This document shows, piece by piece, positions 26,781-38,248 of a stretch of DNA of 64,000 bases. Every line of letters starts with the position of its first letter. Positions within the stretch are counted from its first letter, which is position 1. The position numbers and the translations under genes were made by a program. Source of the DNA: Marisa cornuarietis (taxonomy: Eukaryota > Mollusca > Gastropoda > Architaenioglossa > Ampullariidae). The notes below the pieces were generated by a model. That model worked only from the letters and a program-made list of their open reading frames with translations, ran no database searches and was not told the DNA's origin. The stretch is from contig SMMW01000614.1 of NCBI GenBank assembly GCA_004794655.1, forward strand, positions 2,358,501 through 2,422,500. The letters are read 5' to 3'.

Positions 26781-27995
26781 CTCATGATTTATAGAATGCA
26801 TAACCACTCTTGTAAGGACAAGAAAGAGACACGGACAACAGACGAAGGACAGAAGGATAAACAACTAAGCAGGGTTTGAAGATAGACTAGCATTGTGTGG
26901 ACTGCTGCTAGGAGTAATGTTCCTCAGACATTGTAATCGCCAGCATACAGATGACCAAGGTGGGATGGCGACCAGAGAAAGGAAGAATGTGTGCTGGAGA
27001 AAGGAAGACGGTTGAGAGGAGAAAGAATCGCCATAATGCTAAAATCCATCCTGAACTTTCCTTCTATATGAGTATCGGTGGACCACTGATTTGAAAGTAG
27101 TTTCGCGTTAAAGGGTTTGACAGAACTTACCATACCATACCGAACTTGATGGCCGCAGATCTTCTGTAACTAGCTGCGACAGTCATCCAGCCCACCCACG
27201 CACCCCCTCACAGTTCAGGCCAAACGATAGACTGTGCGTCAAACAAACAGTCCCTGTTGCTTGTTTGGGATGTTGCAAGAGCAATAGCATTATTGTGAAA
27301 TCACAGTGACGCTCGCTGTAGATGGAAGTGCTATTGGGAAGGGAATAGTTCGTCTTCCTGGTGAACTCATGATTCGTGAGTCACGTTTTAATGTCAAGAC
27401 ACAAATGCCACACTTGACACCCGCAAAAGTTAAAATCACTTGACTTATCACGCATGCACACCAATTTCTCTCTCTCTCTCACACACACACAGGTCCGTGC
27501 ACTCTCGAGCACACTTATCCAGTCACTTGTTCATTCTCCCACCACACAAATAGTTTAGTCTTTTATTTGAAACTTCCTTTACTCCCTCGTTTACTGCATG
27601 CCATTGAATATTTGGCTTTTAAGTCAGGATACAAAATGCTTTTATTTCCTTCCTTAAATCCAAATCTTAACTAGCTAAATTTTTAAATGTGTTGTGTTTT
27701 TAATTGATGTTTTTAGGGTTTTGGAATGTCTGACATCCTTTATTACAACTACTGGGCGGCTGATGTTATCCCATTCGACCTCCATCCTCCTCCTCATGCA
27801 CTTAATGCGAGTCCCACACCCGGTCACCGGGAATTTGCTGCATGCATTACCGCAAGCAAGCAGGGGCATCTGAAAGGTGGAATTCTGGTAATTAACTATA
27901 TCGCTATAACTAATCACCTTACTTTGCTGTAGAATTCATATTCATTGCATGCTTATAAGGATGCTTTGAAATGGATTCTAATAACTATACTTTAC

Positions 27996-28060
27996 AGGGT
28001 AGTTGGTGGCGCAGTGGCGCCGGGTGGCGGGGTTACAGATGTCGGTTCTAGCAGACATCT
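27996..28060 (+). repeat. Possible tRNA-like SINE head
   Basis: GGTAGTTGGTGGCGCAGTGG followed about 45 bp from its start by GGTTCTAGC has the spacing of RNA polymerase III A and B boxes. No tail or second copy was found. Confidence 0.3.
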
Positions 28061-28749
28061 CCCTGAATGTGACACGTGTTTGCAGTGTTGACCTGTGGTT
28101 TTGCGACTTAGTGGTTGAGACGACAATAACGACATTGCAGCAAAGTTAAAGGAGTGTAGAAGTAAGGTGCTTGAACAAAGGTATCGGGCACGATCTCATT
28201 GAATAGAGGGGAGAGGCGCTGAGCAGATTCTACAGACGGTAATCGGGTGTGAAGTTATGTACCGTCGTTGAAATGAGTCTTATGAGAAAGGTGATAAGGA
28301 TATTTTAGTTTTTAGCATCAGGTCGCCATGTTGACAAAGAAGAATCAGTCCATCTCTTGGATTGGCTGGTTTACAGACCATGATTACGTATTCTTGGCCA
28401 ATCAGAGAGAGAAATTACAGCAATTGGTTATAGCAGCCGAGTAAAGTGCCAGAATTTTTACATTGCAGTTAATTGTTCCCGGTCGGTCGAGAAATTCCCA
28501 GTGAGTGGGTTGAGATCATCAATCATCATCAATCATCATCAATCATCAGCATTAGGAGAAAAAATGAGTGCAAGAAGTTGACATTTGCCACAACAAATAC
28601 CTGAAATTTGATTTTATTTCATGTGAACACTGATACATCCGTTGAAACAACAGAGTGGAGGCGATGGAGGCGACAACCTACTTGACTATGTTCAGGACGA
28701 CTGTAAGTGTACCATTCTTGGGATGCTCGCGTCATGTCCTCGCCGAGAT

Positions 28750-29847
28750 CCAGCTAGCATTTAAACATTTTATAAATGTTTACAAAACGTTCTCGCGAAA
28801 TGTTAGAATAATGTTTGCAGCAAATGTTTTTGTAATGTTTATCATGCCCACCAAAGTAATGTTTTTATTGATGTTTGCATCAAACTGGTTTTCAACCTTT
28901 TTAAAATGTTTTATAAACATTTTTCTGCAAAACATTTAATAGTTGTTCTGAGGCAACAACTAACACTGCATCATGGTAAGACCTGTAAGCACATGCCACG
29001 TGCAGAGAAAGGACAGTGTGTTCATGACAAGAACACATCACACCCAAATGACACTGTATTGGTGACACGCGCTACCCGTGACAGACCCACTCCGTCACAT
29101 GTCATCAGGGGGAAGACGTACAGAGACAATTTCCGAGATAAGATCTGAACTGTAACCCTCTCACTGCAGTTGGGACAAGCTAGTGTTTTAACTTCACTAT
29201 AGTAGCACCTGGCATTTGGGTTCGGCAACATAACATGACTTTTAATTGAGAATGGCACCCTCTGTTTAAGGACTCACTTGATATTCTGACTCTAGTTGTT
29301 ATCTTCAACGTTTGACCGTATTTCTACGAAGGTTCACTAAGAAAACGGTGATAAAAAACCGAAACATTTTCTCCGAGCATAAGCAAGGAAAACAACCCAA
29401 CGTGGTGTCAATACGAAGTGCATGTTTTGAGATAGCTGATTTTACAACAGTTTTCAAATCTACAAATCTATTCTTCTTCTTATTCCTGTACGCTCCCAGT
29501 GGAGCATAGGGCCGCAAATCTATAGTACCAAACAAACATAAATTTTATTAGAATACACATTAGAGTTTGAATATTACTTACTATTTTTTTGTCATTTTTG
29601 GTTGCTGGAGTACAAATCCATGTAGAATTTAGAAACTTGCACACTGTAAAATGGCGGCGCCTCAACGAAAAACCATGCGAAGTTTTCGGCAAATGTTTAC
29701 GGTACATTTATTTAACATTTTGTTTAAATATTATGGTTCCTTTTTATTCGGTAAATGTTTCTAAAATGTTTTATCTCAAACTTTAACATTATTACAACCA
29801 TGTTAGCGTTTTTAAAACGTTTATAAAATGTTTCACTCCTATCTGGG
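28750..29847. mobile_element. Candidate non-autonomous DNA element with AACATTTTATAAATGTT-rich ends
   Basis: The left end (CCAGCTAGCATTT, then AAACATTTTATAAATGTTT) and the complement of the right end (CCCAGATAGGAGTG, then AAACATTTTATAAACGTTT) form imperfect inverted repeats. Both ends are dense in AACATTT/AAATGTT palindromic motifs. A degraded tRNA-derived SINE (B-box-like AAGATCTGAACTG on the complement side) lies inside at about 29070-29215. The superfamily is not recognised and no target duplication was resolved. Confidence 0.45.
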
Positions 29848-30947
29848 GACTGAGTGCAAAGATTTCAACAATATGAGAGCTGGCATAATGAGCACAAATC
29901 CACACACATTTACGTTTTTAGCATGTGGTGAAGTGACGAACGTTCATGACAAATGTGCTTGTTTATTTTTCAGATGAAAGTTTATTGAAGAAGGGTTGAA
30001 GAGGATGGTCGACTTGTGGGCAGATGATCATAGACTGCAAGCTCGCTCTGGTCGGCGACTGAAAACCTCCCTTTGTTCTCTCAGCTATAAATCAGTTCTT
30101 GATTTGTCCAACAGGTGCAGGAAGGGTGGAGTTAAAAATGCGGCAGGATTTTCTTCAACCACTTACTGGAAGCACATAAAGCAAGAAATAATGTCAGGCC
30201 ACTCTGCCATTAGGTAAATCATTTCCATTGAGACAGACACTTCAGTTCGGGTTTATTTTCACAATTCAACTGCTTTTCCAGCTTGGACCCAAAAATAAAG
30301 CGGTTAATTTGCAAAAGTTCTTGGAGTGCTTTAATTTATTTTCTAACTAATGTGACCTTTTTCTACACCACATAACTGGTGTAGATTCGTGTTTTGTCAC
30401 GGTCCTTCACATCTGCGACAGCTTTCGCAGCCCTTTATCACAACTCGGGAATCCAGACCCATTGTAATACTCCTTTATCACAAGTTTCTAGTCCACGTGG
30501 ATAATTTTTGACCACAGTTTCACAAAGTACAGTATTTTCTGACTACAACTGCGGCACACAGTAGAGTATTTTCCGACTACAGCTACACAAAGCTCTGTAG
30601 TCCCCTTTTCACTCGCTCGACCCACTCCCCGTACTGTTTGCAAATAGTTCCGATGATCATTTTTCCAGAAGATGTAGTGAAGGTCGTAAATGTCCTCGAA
30701 GTAGTACGAAGTTACAGTGTTACACTAGTTGTTGTACCTGCTCGATCAACAGAAACCTTAAATGTATGAGAGTTCCCCTAACCCCCTAGTTCCATTTTCA
30801 GTCGCTAACAGATTGTGCACTAATACGCAGCCCATCTAGTCTCTTTGTGTACAGCAAGTTGTAACTGTAACTTGTCAGCTAACATCCCTGATAAAGGATC
30901 CACTCTCTCTCTCACACACACAAACACACAAACGCGCGTCCGCGCGC

Positions 30948-30993
<46 letters not shown>

Positions 30994-31573
30994 GAGAGTA
31001 AGTGTGCTTGTGTATTTGATTGACTAGAGGGTTGATTCTACAGAATTGAAAATTTTGAAAAGTGTATTATTCAGGAACGTAAAGTTTTAGATATAATTGT
31101 CTTCGACACAAAACGATCAGTGTGTACTGCTCGCACCACATCCTTCGTGCAGTTTTCATCGTCTCGTTCGTTTTTTTAAATCATGTAGCCATCGACATCT
31201 GGAACGAAAGCCATGTCCATGTTTCCTCAAGGAAGAGGAGAGGAAATTCAGGGTAAGGGTTAGTTTCAGAAGTAGTCGGTATTCAAAGCTATATTAAAAA
31301 TTTTTAAATGACACATCGAGAACAATTATTTGGTTAAAATATTCAGTTCCTCTTTTTTTTTGGAATTACCCTAAACAATTTGTCTAAACATGTGTCATCT
31401 TTTTAGTTGTGCTTTACTCTAATTACAACTTTAAAATGCAACAATGAAGAAAGAAAGAAAAAGTGGTTCTGCTTAGCAAACACAACACTAAACAGATATA
31501 ACGAGTAAAAATTAAAGAACTGATCCCAGACTGTTTGTGACGCCATTCAATTTTCTTCCCAAACCACTCTTTG
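29848..31573. other. No supported gene
   Basis: An open frame ending at 30217 has a donor-like AG|GTAAAT at its end. The frame is closed by a stop just after the only good acceptor (TTTTTCAG at about 29972), so I do not call an exon. Downstream sequence includes the 3' side of the minus-strand GPCR exon. Confidence 0.4.
30904..30998. repeat. Palindromic (TC)(AC)(CG)(GT)(GA) compound microsatellite
   Basis: Dinucleotide runs appear in the order CT, CA, CG, TG, GA, so the right arm is roughly the reverse complement of the left. The centre is an alternating purine-pyrimidine CG/TG tract. Confidence 0.85.
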
Positions 31574-32029
31574 CTAGCGTCTGTCCTCGATGCTGGTGGC
31601 ACTGACACTGGGGCTGTCCACACCTGAATAACCCTTGTCTCCCGCCTCTCCACTCGTTGTCGTCCTTCTGGTTGCGCAGGGCCTGGGGCCGCAGTGTATT
31701 CGTGCCTCGCAGCGAAAGCTGACCACCGTTGATCTTGACCGGAAGGAGGCAGCAGTGTCGAACGCGATGCGCTTGCGCAACCGGAAGTGACAGCAGGAGA
31801 ACAGCGCTTGGCGAAAGCTGGCCCGGAAGTGAGCGGACATAAAGCCGTAGACGAAGGGATTGAGGCAGGAGTTGAGGTACGACATGAGATAAAGAGCCTG
31901 CCGCAGGGGCTTAAGATAGCCGTAGTGGTAGGGGTTCAAGACCCCTGATGCCACCAACACGTTGTGTGCCAACAGAGGCCCCCAGCACACCGCGAACAGC
32001 ATCACCACCACGACCAGCATCTTCACCAC
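31574..32029 (-). CDS. Class A neuropeptide GPCR, last exon (TM6-TM7 and tail)
   Basis: On the minus strand the exon begins after TTATACGCAG (32030-32039), in phase 0, and runs 151 codons to a stop. It starts VVKMLVVVVMLFAVCWGP, which is TM6 with the CWxP motif. TM7 follows, with SYLNSCLNPFVYGFMS (the NPxxY motif as NPFVY), then a membrane-proximal CC pair that could be palmitoylated and a basic, Ser/Thr-rich tail. The wording around TM6-TM7 (the HYGYLKPLRQA loop) is most like QRFP-type peptide receptors, so a peptide ligand is likely. The exons for TM1-TM5 should lie at higher coordinates. I found none there before the tandem array, so the gene is partial here, has a very long intron, or is a broken copy. 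Confidence 0.75.
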   Translation of the reverse strand: MVKMLVVVVMLFAVCWGPLLAHNVLVASGVLNPYHYGYLKPLRQALYLMSYLNSCLNPFVYGFMSAHFRASFRQALFSCCHFRLRKRIAFDTAASFRSRSTVVSFRCEARIHCGPRPCATRRTTTSGEAGDKGYSGVDSPSVSATSIEDRR

Positions 32030-32039
32030 CTGCGTATAA

Positions 32040-33985
32040 AGAAAAAGTAGAAAGTAATAATAATAATTTTGCTTAAGTATCGTGGAATCCCAACATGTGA
32101 TCAGGCTTTCCGCGACTCACGTTATCATGGAATGAATATGGAATAAAATTGATAGGGGAAGGATGTAAAGTAACACCACCACCACCACCACCAATACTCC
32201 GGACGCAGATGACCTCTCTTTCCTCTCCAAAACCCGCCCGTTTTCTCCTGCTCTCAGCAGACGACACACCACGTCATTCCTCGTTTTACATCACGCCTTC
32301 TACATTCTAAGCCATTCTCACCACCTACTTTAAAGGGCCACTATCCCTGCTGCTTAAAACCTATAAGGGCAAAATAACTTCCATTGCTAACTTTCCTCCC
32401 TGGCACGGGTCGATCCGTGACACTAGTGACGTTGTTGGCCTCGGTCTTCAACTGGAAGTTGTGCAGGTCTTTGTAGTACTGTCCACCGGTTGAGTACAGC
32501 AATGCTCCCCGTGATCCAGTTCTTTCTAGCTGCCTTCATCCCGTTTTTATGGCACAGTTCACTTCGTTGTATTTGGAAGCTGCTTCATATTTGCTTTTCT
32601 TTTCTCTCTTCAAAGCCCTGCTTTGGTCACAGAGATCTAGGATATCATTCGTGATCCATGGTTGTTTCTTATTCCTTTGTCACCCTAGCCGTCGACAGTA
32701 TGCTTCCATAGAGATTTCCGCTGATACAGGCAATAAAAATTTGAACAGAAAGGACTGATTGCCACTTGCAACTTCTCGATGAGAAATAGCCTACCAGCTG
32801 GTGAGTGTTAATGGTAATAATTTCGAAGACATCTAAAAAATATGTCAAACGGATCTAAGGGTTAAGATCTCATTTGCCGCGACGCAGGAGGAAGAGCCAG
32901 CGGTCACGATAATAAACCGCCGACAGTTTTGCCGGCACGTGACATTGTTATTAATTTAGCGCACGCTGATTGACTGTTTAGGACTTCGCGATTGCCGGCC
33001 ATTGATTGGGAGAACTATAAATAAAACAGCTGGGCGTGTGCGATTTCTCCGCTTCAGTTCTATTTTATTGTTTGTTTAGTAACAATGCTTTCGACGGTAG
33101 AGCACGGTTAATATCTTCTTATAAACATTCTTCCTCGACATAATCAGGTTTGACATTCTAATAAATTTTTCCCCCTGTTTAATTAATGCTATGTCCAAGG
33201 TCTTCGTCTTGTTCATAGTGCTCCCAAAAGGTCCAGATGTATAAGTCACTGACTTTATAGAATTCACGAGTTTGCGCCCATACGCATGATGGGCGATTAG
33301 GAACAGAAGATTAATTTCCATAAGCCGATATCCAGCTTGGAGTAAAAAATAAATCGCCTGGGCACCGAATCTGTGGAAGTTCGATGCACACTTTATACTT
33401 TCTGCATTTGTAATTAAACCAGCGTTGGAGATGAACATCAGTCAAATAAACCACCTATCGGAAAAAAGAAACAGGATCATGATAAGGGGTTAATGGAGAA
33501 GTGGAGGAGAGGGTAAGGGTGAAAAATTGAAAAGAACTTTTCACCGTTCGAAGGGCTCTTTGATTACTGCGGTGCCAACGGTAACTTTGAGAAGCTCTTT
33601 GTTAGTTCGAGTCGCGGAAGGCGAAAAGAGTGAAGAAAGACTGGCGGAGGATCGACGCCGAAGGGTTTCGCCTTTCCTGTGCCGGGAAGATTGGAAACCA
33701 ACCTCCGAAGTTCTTTTCATCAACGCTTAATTCGATTGCCATTTTCTGTCTGTCAGCAGGCCGAGCTCACTTATCTGAATCATTCACTTCAGTAGTTCGA
33801 TTTATCTTTGATGCAGTCACTGCGTCCGCCCCTCAGTCTGTTGGTCTTTCTCTTTCTCTCACTTACTTTCCCGGTTCTGTCTTTCAGATACTAGAACCAG
33901 TCTAACAAATCCACTAGCTGCATGCACATGAAATTGTATCCAGCAGAGAAGTTCATAGTACAGTTGTGTATCTCCTGAACTGCAA
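32040..33985. other. No gene seen; one promoter-like site
   Basis: Upstream (intron side) of the GPCR exon. A 120-codon minus-strand frame at 33076-33438 has no recognised domain. Dual open frames around 33.53-33.73 kb on both strands look coincidental. Confidence 0.45.
33001..33060 (+). promoter_or_regulatory. TATA/CCAAT-like promoter candidate
   Basis: An inverted CCAAT (ATTGATTGG, 33001-33009) precedes TATAAATA (33016-33023), with a possible initiator region (CGCTTCAGTTC) about 30 bp later. No convincing coding exon follows, so it could serve an unseen or retro-derived transcript. Confidence 0.25.

Positions 33986-34074
<89 letters not shown>
33986..34074. repeat. (TG)n microsatellite at unit 1 start
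   Basis: About 44 uninterrupted TG repeats, the boundary sequence of the tandem units. Equivalent tracts lie at 41144-41189, 50791-50810 (interrupted) and 62119-62176. Confidence 0.95.
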
Positions 34075-34075
<1 letters not shown>

Positions 34076-36376
34076 AATGTTGTGCTTGATTGTCATGTTC
34101 ATCACATGCTTATTTCGGTATGTTTTGCTGTTGATGCTTTACCATATTTCTTAATGTTTTGCATATTTTATTTTTTGTTGTTTTTCTCGAACTCGGTCAT
34201 GCCACCCTGTCTACTTGAAATAGGCGGATGGAGTTTATCTCTCACAGACAAGGACGGACGGACGGACGGACGGACAGTAAATCACACGAATTGAGTGTAA
34301 GAAAAAGAGCAGCCTAATTTAGCGACACTTTTAAGGACAAGGTAAGAGTCCATGGTGGAATAATCAAGCGACTGGAATAAAAGTGGGGTCTACAGAGAGA
34401 CAGAAAAGCAAGCTGGACACCATTTCGTTTTAACAGGGACCTTCCACAGAGAGAGCACAGAGAGAGGAAGGGAACAAGGACAGAAGGAGACAACGAAGGG
34501 TAGGAGAGAAAGCTAGAATTTCTTTCCACTGATATCATTGGACTGGGAAGAAGTTAAGACCTAAGACACGTGGCAGCGAGTACAAAAGGAGTAAGCTAGC
34601 CATCGTTTGCTGGACTTGCCTGATCTCTCCTGGAAAACCAATCTTTTCAGAATTTGTTCCCTGTAGTAATTCAGCTAATGCATTCTTCGAGATTAGTGCG
34701 TCTGCGAGACGGGGGGAGTAGTTGGGAGAGAGGAGGGTAGACACATGATTTTACCTGCCGACCGAATGGTTCTAAGTGACAAGAAGGAGTACACTTGATC
34801 AACATTATCCGGTAAACATTTGTTTTCAAACAGGAAAAAATGAGTTGATGTACCCGTGTACTTTGTGAATAGTTTTCCCCGTTTTCGTAAAAAAATGTAC
34901 ACCAAATCTTAATACAACAAGCGTTGAGACAAACATAAATTTTATTTCAAAAATCGTTTCCTTGCTTCATGCTTTCAACGTGTTCACGATTCGAGTAACT
35001 TGCGTGACACCTTCTGATGTTTCTTTTTACTGGACTTCCTTGCATATTTTCCTCTCAAAGGGAAATTTAATTAAGAAATAATCAGGATTGGGTAATAGGC
35101 TTCTTAAACACCTGCTGCAGTGATTATTTATCCTTCTTAGATACTTTCCTATCATTGTCTTCACCTGTTTTTTTCCCTCTGTCCGTTCTTTCCGTCTCTT
35201 CTCCCCGCATCACTCCCAGAGATTTTCTTGTCAATTGGTTCCCCTTGCCATTCATTTGACTGGTTACATAAATGTGGGAGATGAAAACGTGTAAACTGCT
35301 CCTGTGGCTCCGCCTTTGGCTAAGCTTTTGTATTTCCTTTCCTTACATGTAGGTGCCATAAATACCTCCTGTAGCTGGCCCAGGTCTGCTAATGTACAGA
35401 AGTGAGGAGGGGGGGGGGGTTATAGGGAGTGCATGACTGTATCCTTTCAGTGGCAAACCAAAGTATCCCCTTAACTTTCACCAACTATGCTATCAATTTC
35501 TTCTCTTAGTGCTATCCTTTGACAGAAACTTCTACAAACCTCTCTTGTCCATGTGGTAGATGTTTGCGAGCACATTCATGATAAGAGAACGAGATGCGAA
35601 CTCTTATGCAACTCCCCACCCATCCTCCATCTCCTGCAGCGAGCAAAGGACTGCAAGACATTATGGCAGAAAAAGATGTATGGAGATGTCTGGCTCGACC
35701 CTTTGTTCTGATGGAGCTTGGTAATGGCGAGAAGCTCAAGAACAAAGACGTATGTGAATCTCTTTTCCCCCATTGTTTTCTCTAATTTTTGGCTGAGCTT
35801 CGATCACCGGCATGACCGTGACCTCCCGTGACCTTTCTGCCACCCTCATAAAGTCCCCCACTCTCCAAACGGTCTGTAGGCAAAAAGCACGTCTCAACCT
35901 GAACTCCTTCCTCTCCCTCCCCTCCCACTAAGTCACGTGATGCTATGTGTTGTCATGGAGTCCAAGAACAAGGCTGATGAGGAACGAGAGTAAGGGACGG
36001 GTGATTGCTAGGGCGGGGGGAGCAAGGGGGTGGTGGTGGAGGAGAATGGTATAGTCTGCTGTCGAGTTAGAAATAATGAGAATATATTTGAGAAATCGAC
36101 GACAACATTTTGAGGAATCGATGGGAACGGGGTTCAGGACACACAGGGAACGGCTACGAGGGAATCAGTTAAGGAATATTACGAGGAATGAGAAGGTCTC
36201 CAGCGATCGATGAGAAAATGGTGAGTGTGGGCACGCGCACCTCTATGGTATTTTTCTCGGAAGCACGTGCACGCATGTGTTTGACCGATGGCCACTGATA
36301 GCGAGGTCTTTCTGTTCAATCAAACAGGCAGTTGTAGCAACACAAACACATGCAACCTTCCCTCATACACATCCCC

Positions 36377-36398
36377 TCGCTCACAGACACATACAAAG

Positions 36399-36432
<34 letters not shown>

Positions 36433-36760
36433 GTTTGCACATTGAGAGAGAGAGAGAGAGACAGAGAGACACACACACAGATCCTCAATTACAGGCACAC
36501 ACACACACACTCTCTCTTTATCTCTATCTCACACACACATACACACAATCTCTCTCAGACACGCACACATTCACAGAAAGAAGGATAGAGAAACACACAC
36601 ACACAGACCATCAATCACAGATACACACAAAACTCTCTCTTACACACACATTCACACAGGGAGAGAGAGACACACACATAGACGCTCAATCACAGACACA
36701 CACACACACACACGCTCTCTCTTTCTCAGCTCTCTTTCTCTCACACACACATACACATAA

Positions 36761-36792
<32 letters not shown>

Positions 36793-36800
36793 GTCAAGAG
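36377..36800. repeat. Compound (TC)(AC)(GA) microsatellite block, unit 1
   Basis: Alternating runs of TC, AC and GA over more than 400 bp create long spurious open frames. By eye it is the same as the unit 2 block at 43491-43914, and a shorter version occurs at 55616-55812. Confidence 0.9.
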
Positions 36801-37211
36801 ACTTTCTAATTCAGGAGAAAATAACTGAACTATTGAGTCCAAGGACTATTGTGGTTTGTTTTTGTAAGATGTTTTGTTCCAGTTTCTGAAGCTCCAGGGA
36901 GTAGCAAAACTTTGTCTTCTCTTCTTGTGAGAAATGTTTTTCTCGATTGTTTATTATCGCTACTTCAGGGAAATAATGTGCAATAAGTACTTCAGGACTT
37001 GTACAAGCAAATCGCAGACACAGTCTACACTTCCCCGCTCACCACGCTGGTGCCGGAAATGAACAAATCATGTTGGAATAAGAGAAGATAGTCTCGTCTG
37101 TATGATGGATCATGCCTCAGCTGTAGTCTCACATACTTGGGACGCGCTACGGCGGCAGAAACAATATTAGGATCATGACACGAAGACGTCAAGAGCCTAC
37201 TGTTTGGAGGA

Positions 37212-37394
37212 TCACACTACTTCTTGTAAATCTTTCTCTGGCTCACGACACATGCCTGTTAAAATCTCGTTCTTGACCCCTCTCCCTGTATGTCCAAGTG
37301 TTGCTTTTGCAAGAGCTTTCTGGCTCAAACGATCGAATGAATCGGGACGTAACTGACAGTCATCGTTCAAGATCTTGACGCAATGTGAGGACAA
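37212..37394 (-). other. Minus-strand 60-codon open frame, also present in unit 3
   Basis: Peptide contains LRPDSFDRLSQKALAKATLG and ends EKDLQEVV. The same frame is kept at 56396-56578 with few changes, while unit 2 has lost the segment by deletion. It lies downstream, on the minus strand, of the inverted coiled-coil fragment, so it may belong to the same relic gene. No family is recognised. Confidence 0.3.
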
Positions 37395-37590
37395 TGAAAG
37401 CAGTGTCTGTGGTAACCAAACAAAAGAGAGTTTAAGAGGAGATACAGTTCGATATTTATTCGTGTAGTTACGGAAAAGTAGTGAATAAAAAGGGCAAACG
37501 AGAGCGTCAGGGGGAAAAGCAAGTAAGGTAGAACACCATTGTCAAGGTACAAGGAACAGAAGGTGGGTTATGTGCATTGTGTCATGGAAG

Positions 37591-37696
37591 TTTGACAGAC
37601 TGTCGTTGATGTTCGTGTGCTCTCTCGCCAACTCCGCCATGACCTCGACTTCCACACTCAGACCCACGACCTTCTATGTCAGGATCTCGACGGACG
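37591..37696 (-). pseudogene. Inverted coiled-coil exon fragment, unit 1
   Basis: Read on the minus strand this is a diverged copy of the stalk coiled coil (VEILT-KVVGLSVEVEVMAELAREHTNI form) found on the plus strand at about 39260-39370. Here the codon after VEILT is a stop (TAG), where the unit 2 copy has CAG. Confidence 0.6.
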
Positions 37697-38046
37697 AACA
37701 CATTTCAAGGACACATCTACACGCACATTACACAGGCACTTTACACGTACGTCAATAAGATTCCTGTTCACCGACTTCACTCCTGAGTCTGCGGGATTCA
37801 AAGAGGAAAGGAAAGAGAAAATTAGCGAAGCTGGCTCACCTCTGTTGTCATAGGCTGGAAACTCCACTGAGAGGAAGAGAGACGAAAACAAGAGGAAGGG
37901 ATGGGGGAAGAGAGAAAGTAGACATCATGAAAAGCCTGTTGACTGTTAGGTCACTTAGTCTAAGAGCAGTTACGAAGGTCAACGCAACACCGAGCAACTT
38001 ACATTGTAAAGGCGACAGGAAGGGGGTCCCATGAACAATGCACTCA

Positions 38047-38210
38047 CTGTTTCTAAATGATGTCGGGCGACCGTGAACTGCGTAAGCAGTAAGTGTCTCA
38101 TCCGTATGTGATTCTGTGAAATTTTAGGAAACGTTCACGTCCTTCTGGAAGCCAGCAATATAAGTGCTAACTGTGGTAACATTTCTAGTTATGGGTACAA
38201 TTTTCGCACG
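38047..38210 (-). pseudogene. Degenerate Ig-like exon relic, unit 1
   Basis: Minus-strand equivalent of the open exon at 57143-57540, starting after a CACAG acceptor. A 7-bp deletion near 38188 relative to units 2 and 3 breaks the frame. Confidence 0.35.
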
Positions 38211-38248
38211 CTGTGGATGAGAACTGAAGCAGGATAGAGCAGATCACC

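Larger units (their letters stand above)
22677..27995. other. No gene seen; microsatellites
   Basis: Contains a long (GAAA)n tract at 25499-25580 and a (GAT)n tract at 26748-26776. A 60-codon minus-strand frame at 24699-24881 has coding-like composition but no recognised family or splice sites. Confidence 0.5.

Noticed and set aside
28517..28552. ATCATCATCA-type short tandem repeat that looked array-like
   Set aside because: Only a few short head-to-tail copies without spacers; a minisatellite, not a CRISPR or regulatory array.
29996..30217. 73-codon frame ending at a donor-like AG|GTAAAT
   Set aside because: The frame has a stop just after the only good upstream acceptor and starts at a non-ATG codon, so an exon is not supported.
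33076..33438. 120-codon minus-strand frame
   Set aside because: No recognised domain, no splice sites of note and no second copy; length alone is weak evidence in AT-moderate DNA.
36288..36809. 173-codon open frame over the dinucleotide block (and its unit 2 twin at 43402-43923)
   Set aside because: It is translated TC/AC/GA microsatellite with Ser-Leu and His-Thr runs; open frames occur in several frames and there is no gene context.
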